NCBI GenBank assembly: GCA_030681645.1
Contig: JAUXRX010000035.1
Location: forward strand, 1 to 64,000
DNA from: Archangium sp.
Lineage (GTDB): Bacteria > Myxococcota > Myxococcia > Myxococcales > Myxococcaceae
Reading direction: 5' to 3'
DNA: 64,000 nt
In this document: piece after piece, positions 59,311-64,000 of the stretch
Position numbering within the stretch: the stretch's first letter is position 1
How the letters are laid out: each line of letters opens with the position of its first letter
The notes under the pieces: generated by a model
The model's database searches: none
The model's input: only the letters and a program-made list of their open reading frames with translations
What the model was told of the DNA's origin: nothing
Made by a program: the position numbers and the translations under genes

Positions 59311-61191
59311 TCAGGGGCCGCAGCCGAGGCGCACGCGAATGGGGGATCGATCGCCTGCGGGCGTGTGGTCGGGCACGACGAGGTTGGGGGCGGAGTCTCC
59401 CCGGATGCGGCCGAAGAAGTGTCCCGTTGGGTTGCCGACCCACGGATAGGGAAGAGCCTCGACGGCACCGGACTCGCTGAGGCGCGCTGAGCGGGAGCGG
59501 AAGGTGAGGCTCTGCTGCATGAGGTTCTGCGAGGTGGACATCACGATGAACGAGCAGTCCCAGAACGCGACCCCGATGTTCCCGGAGTTCGCCAACTGGA
59601 CGGAGACCGACGTGGGCGAGCCCTCGGGCAGGCCCGTCGCGCCGAAGAACTGGCAGCGCGTCGATTGATTTCCACCGCCGTAGTCGCTCCAGCACAAGAG
59701 CGTTCGCGCCACGCCCCGGGCCAGGTGCACCTGCCAGGGCTGACCGCTGGAGCGCTCGATCTCGTGACGCAGCACCGCGCCTCCCGCGTCCACGGTCCAC
59801 GCTGCGATGCCCACGTTCTGAGACGACGCGCCACTGCGGACGGCGATGGTTCCCGCGAGCAACCATCGACTGCCCGTCCACTCGATGGTCGAGGGCGCGA
59901 AGGAATCGACGCCGTCCACGATGGTGACCGGCCCCTCGACGACGACCTCATGCGTGAGGGTGAGAGAGGCGTCGAAATAGGACAGGCGCACGGTGGTGAC
60001 GCCACCAGTTCCATCCGTGCGGATGACCGCAAGCTCGCAGCCATTCCACGCCATCGAGGGCGAGTACGTGTCGTTGAGCGCAACGATTCTTCCCACCACA
60101 CCTGCGGCCGAGACGCGGGCCAGCCCTCTCTTCTTCGCGGTTCCGTAGCCCGTGTAGAGCATGAGGAGCTCGCTTCCCGTCCAGGCGATGTCGTGTACTT
60201 CGGTCCAGGCCCACGCTGCGGTGTCCGCCGAGCCGCTCTCCGGAATGTCGAGCCGCACCGTGCGGGTGACGTTGCCTGCCGCGTCGCTCGCCTGAAGAAA
60301 GAAGAGCGTCTCGAGTGTATCTCCACCCTCGAAGATCGAGAGCCACTCGGTGCCCGTCCAGATCGCGTGACTGTTCCCAAACCCACTTCGTCGCGCGCCG
60401 CTCACCGGTGCGATGTCCCAGGCGAGCGCAGACGTCGCGCAAGCCCGCGTGCACGCACTCGGCGCGATTGGAATGCAGGTGCCTCCCGCATCGGGCATCG
60501 ACATGCCTGCATCGGGCAGCGGAGCACAGGTCACTTCATCGACCTTGCCATCGCAGTCGTTGTCGATGAGGTCATTGCATTGCTCGGGCGTCGAGCTGCA
60601 GTCGCAGCCCTCGTTCACGACGCCGTCGCAGTCGTTGTCGATCTCGTCCGTGCAGACATCGGCGCTTGGCGCGACGGCGCCATCGCAGCTGCCCCAGGTT
60701 CCTGCGCGACACGTCTGCGTTCCGGCATTGCAGGGAGCTCGCGCGAACTCATCGCTGCACATGCGCGAGCTGCCTTCGGTACACGGACAATCTTCGTCTA
60801 CAGCGCCATCGCAGTCGTTGTCGAACCCGTCGCAGAGCTCGGTCGAGGGAAGCGTCTCGCCTCTGCACGAGAACTCGCCCCAGTCGCCGAACTCCTGAAC
60901 CTCGCAGGTCTGTGTTCCGTCGCGACAAGCGCCGACGCGCTGGCCTGGATAGGGCCCGGTGGAGCAGGACTGGACCTCGCCGGTGCCGCACGAGCAGCCG
61001 TCGTCGATGCGGCCGTTGCGGTCGTCGTCGATGCCGTTGCCGCACTCATCGGTGCGCGCGTCGGCAGGGCCGGTGCCTGCGTCGACAGGGTCGCTGCCTG
61101 CGTCGGCAGGGTCGCTGCCCAGGTCCATGCCGCAGACGCAGCCGGACAGCGCGATGGAGACGAGGGCCAGGAGGAGCTTGCCGTGGTTCAT
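59311..61191 (-). CDS. Lipoprotein with MopE-like metal-binding motifs
   Basis: 626 residues from ATG 61191. Signal GKLLLALVSIALSGC. A short Asp/Ala linker is followed by four MopE-type motifs, C..x(D/E)xxDNDCDGxxDxxC: DECGNGIDDDRNGRIDDGC, ELCDGFDNDCDGAVDEDC, DVCTDEIDNDCDGVVNEGC, QCNDLIDNDCDGKVDEVTC, thought to bind Ca or Cu. The C-terminal 380 residues form a W-rich propeller-like region (WTGTEWLSIFEGGD, WTGSELLMLYTGYG). Outer-surface lipoprotein. It lies 63 bp after the anti-sigma candidate, and its leader nearly matches that of the ECF sigma gene, so it is a likely member of that regulon. Confidence 0.85.
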   Translation of the reverse strand: MNHGKLLLALVSIALSGCVCGMDLGSDPADAGSDPVDAGTGPADARTDECGNGIDDDRNGRIDDGCSCGTGEVQSCSTGPYPGQRVGACRDGTQTCEVQEFGDWGEFSCRGETLPSTELCDGFDNDCDGAVDEDCPCTEGSSRMCSDEFARAPCNAGTQTCRAGTWGSCDGAVAPSADVCTDEIDNDCDGVVNEGCDCSSTPEQCNDLIDNDCDGKVDEVTCAPLPDAGMSMPDAGGTCIPIAPSACTRACATSALAWDIAPVSGARRSGFGNSHAIWTGTEWLSIFEGGDTLETLFFLQASDAAGNVTRTVRLDIPESGSADTAAWAWTEVHDIAWTGSELLMLYTGYGTAKKRGLARVSAAGVVGRIVALNDTYSPSMAWNGCELAVIRTDGTGGVTTVRLSYFDASLTLTHEVVVEGPVTIVDGVDSFAPSTIEWTGSRWLLAGTIAVRSGASSQNVGIAAWTVDAGGAVLRHEIERSSGQPWQVHLARGVARTLLCWSDYGGGNQSTRCQFFGATGLPEGSPTSVSVQLANSGNIGVAFWDCSFIVMSTSQNLMQQSLTFRSRSARLSESGAVEALPYPWVGNPTGHFFGRIRGDSAPNLVVPDHTPAGDRSPIRVRLGCGP

Positions 61192-61226
61192 GTCGCGTCC
61201 TGTCGCGAGGGGGAGGGGCTTTCTCA
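61189..61226 (-). promoter_or_regulatory. Shared leader element ahead of the MopE-like lipoprotein
   Basis: On the minus strand: TGAGAAAGCCCC, 4 nt, CCTCGCGACAGGACG, 4 nt, ATG. The AGGA is the ribosome binding site; the upstream part is not explained by translation alone. Near-identical to the leader at 62454-62490. Confidence 0.6.
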
Positions 61227-61254
61227 CGAAATCGTCATCGACGTGCTGCACGCC

Positions 61255-61920
61255 CTACCTTGCCAGCGCACGGCGGGCGCGATCGGCATAGGCAGACTCA
61301 GGCCAACGCGCGATGAAGCGCTGCGCACGCGACTGCGCCTGTTCGACGCGCCCCAGGGCATTCAGCGCATCGATCGCGATCGCCTCACGCTCGGGCGCGA
61401 GCTTCCCGCTTTGAAACGCCTGCGCGTGCTCTTCACAGGCGAGCAGCGCGCGCTCGGGCTCACCCCGACTCAGTGCGCGTCGCGCACGCAGGAGCACAGC
61501 GCCCTCTTGAAGCTCGAGCTCGCTCGCAGTGGGTGGAGGTGTCGGCGCGAGCTCAGGTGCGCGGGCTCGTGCAGCAGGGCGATGCGGCGCGGGCAGGGGC
61601 AGTGGCTCGGCTTCCGCGATGGGCTCGGGCTCCAATGCAACAGGTATTGGTGCCGGCGACGGGACGAGCACGACTGCAGGCCTGACCTGCTCGGGCGCGG
61701 TGGATGATGAAGCGCTGAACTGCCGCCACGCGATGACGCCCACTGAGATCACCACCGCCGCGAGCGCGAGCTTCGGGAAGAGGCTTCGCCAGAGCGGGGG
61801 TGCGGCCAGGGGTGTCGTGAGCGCGACTGCGGCCACACGGTCGGTATCGAGCGGCGGCAGGTCGCGCCGCGCGGCGCCCAGGAGCGACTCGAGATCCTCA
61901 TGCTCGTCAGGGCTCTTCAT
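61255..61920 (-). CDS. Membrane anti-sigma factor candidate
   Basis: 221 residues, starting in a 4-bp overlap with the ECF sigma gene, the usual place for its anti-sigma factor. A cytoplasmic N-terminus (EDLESLLGAARRDLPPLDTD) precedes one membrane span (PKLALAAVVISVGVIAW) and a periplasmic Pro/Glu-rich region ending in TPR-like helices (RARRALSRGEPERALLACEE). No zinc-binding HxxxCxxC motif is present, so it is not a ZAS-type anti-sigma; the assignment rests on position and topology. Confidence 0.75.
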   Translation of the reverse strand: MKSPDEHEDLESLLGAARRDLPPLDTDRVAAVALTTPLAAPPLWRSLFPKLALAAVVISVGVIAWRQFSASSSTAPEQVRPAVVLVPSPAPIPVALEPEPIAEAEPLPLPAPHRPAARARAPELAPTPPPTASELELQEGAVLLRARRALSRGEPERALLACEEHAQAFQSGKLAPEREAIAIDALNALGRVEQAQSRAQRFIARWPESAYADRARRALAR

Positions 61921-62456
61921 CGCTCCTCCTTGGTCATCGCGCTCCGCAGAGCATCGCGCGCTTCTTGCAGGCGCCGATACGCCGTGGGCAACGAGATGCC
62001 GAGCAGCTCGGAGACTTCCTTCATCGGCGCGCCCTCCACCTCGAAGACCACGAGCACGGTGCGCTGTTCCTCGGGGAGCGCCTCCAGCAAGCGCAAGAGC
62101 CGTCGGCAGCGCTGTCGCTCGGCAAGCGCCTCTTCCGGAAGGCGTGGATCGACCGCCTCATCGAGCTCGGGCGCAAAGGTGCGACGCGAGCGCTCCTCAT
62201 GGCGACGACGGTTGCGCGCGACGTTCACCGCGACGCCCCGCAGCCACCCGCCGATGCTCTCCTGATGGCTCAGCTCGAACCAGCGCCGATGCGCCGTGAC
62301 GAAGACTTCCTGCGCCGCGTCCTCCAGGTCGGCATCGCGGACGCCGAGGTAGCGCAGCGTTCGCGCGACGGGTCGTCCGTGGACCTGCACGAGTTGCCGG
62401 AACTGCTCGGCATAGGCAGTCGGCTCCTGCGTCCGGGAGGACTCCAGCGCATTCAT
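61917..62456 (-). CDS. ECF-type RNA polymerase sigma factor
   Basis: 179 residues from ATG 62456. Sigma region 2 (about 20-85): VARTLRYLGVRDADLEDAAQ, EVFVTAHRRWF. Region 4 (about 120-175): LLEALPEEQRTVLVVFEVEG, SELLGISLPTAYRRLQEARD, a DNA-binding HTH for the -35 element. No sigma 1 or 3 domain, typical of ECF. Co-translated with the membrane anti-sigma candidate. Its 5' leader is shared with the MopE-like lipoprotein gene 1.2 kb downstream, suggesting autoregulation and a target. Confidence 0.93.
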   Translation of the reverse strand: MNALESSRTQEPTAYAEQFRQLVQVHGRPVARTLRYLGVRDADLEDAAQEVFVTAHRRWFELSHQESIGGWLRGVAVNVARNRRRHEERSRRTFAPELDEAVDPRLPEEALAERQRCRRLLRLLEALPEEQRTVLVVFEVEGAPMKEVSELLGISLPTAYRRLQEARDALRSAMTKEER

Positions 62457-62490
62457 CTCTCGTCCTGTCGCGAGGCTCGGGGCTTTCTCA
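62454..62490 (-). promoter_or_regulatory. Shared leader element ahead of the ECF sigma factor
   Basis: On the minus strand: TGAGAAAGCCCC, 3 nt, CCTCGCGACAGGACG, 4 nt, ATG. It fills most of the 42-bp gap to the upstream gene. Confidence 0.6.
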
Positions 62491-62498
62491 GGCATTCG

Positions 62499-63443
62499 TC
62501 ACTCGAAGCGCAGTTCCAATGCGAGCGAACCCTCTGGGACCACGGCCGCGACCTCATGCACGAGCACCTCGCTCAGGCCGACAGAGAGCGAGGCGCGCGG
62601 TCGAACGATGGGCACGAAGAGACCCAGGCCGCCGTGAACCCAGAGCGGTCCAGCGATGCGCACGCGCACAAAGGCGCGACCCTCGATACCCAGGGAGAGC
62701 CCCTCGGCAGTACGCGTCTGAGCAGCGCCGAGCCCCTCGGCGAAGAGGTACGTGAGCGAGAGCGCACCACAGCCCCCGACTGCAAGCCCCACCGAAGCGT
62801 CGATGGCCACACCTGGACAGACGCCGAGCATCACCAGCGCGCCGAGAAAGCGACCGCCTCGTCCCTCGCGCAAGGTCTCCACCGGCGGCCAGAAGCCCAC
62901 GCTCAAGAGCATCGGAATGCCGCCCGGAGGAAGCGCTTCCACTTCGAGCAACGGGCCACCCACGAGCCCCGGCAGTTCATCGAAGCGAGCCATGGAGCCA
63001 AGGCGAATCATGCCCGTCCACGAGACTCCCGGAGGCGCGGCGGGCGGCTCGAGGGGCGGCGCAGAAGGCGCCGGAATGGTGAGCACCAGAGGCTCGCCTG
63101 CCGCCTGCACTTCGTCGACGAGCAGCGCCGTCACCACCACGACCGCATCGCTCAACGAGGCGCAGGCGCTCGCCTCACTCGTCAGTGAGCGCGTTCGTGA
63201 GACTTCGCCGCGCTGCACGAAGAGGTCGGCCCCCCATGCGCCTGCCACACCGGTGATCGAGGCGCGCACGACGATGTCCTTCTCCACTGCACCACCGAGC
63301 ACATCGGCGACGGCATGCGCGGCCGCATCGCGACTCAGGCACGTCGAGTCCGCCGACCAGGTCCACTCTGCACGCGCGGGCGCAGCCAGCAGCCAGGCGA
63401 TGAGCGCGAGCCACGCGCAGGCCCATCTCAAGCGCGGCCGCAC
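62499..63443 (-). CDS. Secreted hypothetical protein
   Basis: 314 residues from GTG 63443; a TTG 17 codons upstream also exists but gives an overlong n-region. Signal peptide RPRLRWACAWLALIAWLLAAPARA. The N-terminal third (SADSTCLSRDAAAHAVADVL) has the shape of short periplasmic domains near MXAN TPR/lipoprotein genes; the C-terminal 150 residues are beta-rich with alternating Gly (WVHGGLGLFVPIV, EGSLALELRF), fitting an outer-membrane barrel-like or PorT-like end. Function unknown. It lies 42 bp upstream of the sigma gene on the same strand, possibly in its operon. Confidence 0.7.
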   Translation of the reverse strand: MRPRLRWACAWLALIAWLLAAPARAEWTWSADSTCLSRDAAAHAVADVLGGAVEKDIVVRASITGVAGAWGADLFVQRGEVSRTRSLTSEASACASLSDAVVVVTALLVDEVQAAGEPLVLTIPAPSAPPLEPPAAPPGVSWTGMIRLGSMARFDELPGLVGGPLLEVEALPPGGIPMLLSVGFWPPVETLREGRGGRFLGALVMLGVCPGVAIDASVGLAVGGCGALSLTYLFAEGLGAAQTRTAEGLSLGIEGRAFVRVRIAGPLWVHGGLGLFVPIVRPRASLSVGLSEVLVHEVAAVVPEGSLALELRFE

Positions 63444-63530
63444 CGCATCGGGTTCATGGGCGCGAAGCGAGCACACTCCGTTCGCGAGACGCAAGCGACG
63501 TTCACCCTTCGCGCAAGCGGCGCGACGAAC

Positions 63531-64000
63531 TCAAGGGTGCGGCCGGGCGATGCAGCCGCTCGGTCCGGCGAGTGCCTGCTCGATGGCCGCCGAGCCCTCG
63601 ACGGTCTGCTGCACCTCGTGCCCGGTGTTGCCCACGAACTCGATCGTCTTCTCCGACTCGATGGCGTCGAACCAGGCGAGCCCCTGGCTGACCGCCTGAG
63701 TGCAGTCGAGCTTTCCCATGATGGCGTGCACCGGAATCGACAACTGCAGCCTGGCGTCTGGTGACGCCACGCTGTCCGCACGCAGCGTGACGGCCGCCGA
63801 GGCGGGGCCGGAGGAGCAGGGCATCGAGGCGTATGCGCCATCGACGTACTGCTGGCCGAAGCCGTTGTAGGTGCAAACCGTCGAAGGGCACGCACCGGGA
63901 TACTGGCTCAACAGGGCAGCGCACTGCCCCGGCCAGGTGCTCGACTGCGTGGCCGGGCACGCCTCATCCATACGGCCCACGGGAGGGCCACCTGTGGGGA
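63531..64000 (-). CDS. Alpha/beta hydrolase-like secreted protein, C-terminal part (partial)
   Basis: The frame enters from beyond the window end and stops at TGA 63531, giving about 156 residues. DACPATQSSTWPGQCAALLS and CPSTVCTYNGFGQQYV are Cys-rich; the end has VHAIMGKLDCTQAVSQGLAW and TIEFVGNTGHEVQQTVEGSA, the latter with a His in the position usual for the alpha/beta hydrolase catalytic His after the last strand. The nucleophile region lies outside the window. Probably a secreted esterase or peptidase; family not certain. Confidence 0.6.
   Translation of the reverse strand, partial: PTGGPPVGRMDEACPATQSSTWPGQCAALLSQYPGACPSTVCTYNGFGQQYVDGAYASMPCSSGPASAAVTLRADSVASPDARLQLSIPVHAIMGKLDCTQAVSQGLAWFDAIESEKTIEFVGNTGHEVQQTVEGSAAIEQALAGPSGCIARPHP

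Overview
The window is GC-rich DNA, densely packed with genes on both strands, from a delta-proteobacterium-like organism that is most probably a member of the Myxococcota. Evidence for this: a MYXO-CTERM-type sorting tail on a giant surface protein (37569-37656), many Cys-rich, Kelch-like, MopE-like and Gly-rich-linker lipoproteins, Ser/Thr protein kinases with C-terminal membrane anchors, an FHA/sigma-54 activator, and heavy use of GTG starts and 1-4 bp gene overlaps. No rRNA, intact tRNA, CRISPR array, insertion sequence or phage module was seen.

Layout. 1-141 is the end of an unknown gene. 288-2148 is a coupled three-gene operon led by a TIGR04255-like protein. 2234-5248 is a Ser/Thr kinase divergent from a POT peptide transporter, followed by a secreted HExxH protein and an OmpA-like lipoprotein (to 7284). 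7285-12746 holds an OmpR-type regulator, a hemerythrin-histidine kinase fusion, a DUF4383-like membrane protein, a lipoprotein and a membrane histidine kinase. 12875-15715 is a repeat lipoprotein with a polyglycine linker. 15868-18911 carries mannose-type PTS EIIC and EIID, HPr and a cysteine desulfurase. 18961-21251 has two secreted unknowns and an M43-like metalloprotease. 21423-24946 is a leftward group: AlkA-like glycosylase, tandem SRPBCC protein, secreted unknown, DUF1697. 25029-27811 is a deoxyribosyltransferase-like/adenylate kinase fusion and a Cys-rich lipoprotein. 27904-37659 is one 3251-residue protein made of 30 repeats of about 106 residues. 37711-42792 has a small lipoprotein, a di-heme peroxidase, gene fragments and a Kelch-like lipoprotein. 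42822-46252 has htpG, then an ACP-like fragment, a CheY-like regulator and a catalytically stripped DLH-like protein. 46448-51649 is three surface lipoproteins; 51646-52086 a GNAT acetyltransferase. 52528-57887 is a leftward four-gene signalling operon (FG-GAP lipoprotein, TPR-like membrane protein, FHA/sigma-54 activator, Ser/Thr kinase). 57926-61191 is an SGNH-like lipoprotein and a MopE-like lipoprotein; 61255-62456 an anti-sigma candidate and an ECF sigma factor; the window closes with a secreted unknown and the end of an alpha/beta-hydrolase-like protein.

Themes. Most of the content is envelope and surface biology plus its signalling. Two families of short palindromic repeats (called REP-A and REP-B here) are scattered over 4-41 kb and lie inside open frames as well as between genes: one inverted REP-A pair adds about 35 residues to the NMP-binding region of an adenylate kinase domain, and three secreted proteins have signal-peptide n-regions encoded by repeat copies. 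A second theme is enzyme folds that seem to have lost catalytic residues (ACP-like, DLH-like, AlkA-like, Walker B of the sigma-54 activator). A third is a nearly identical leader of about 38 bp in front of the ECF sigma factor and the downstream MopE-like lipoprotein, suggesting co-regulation.
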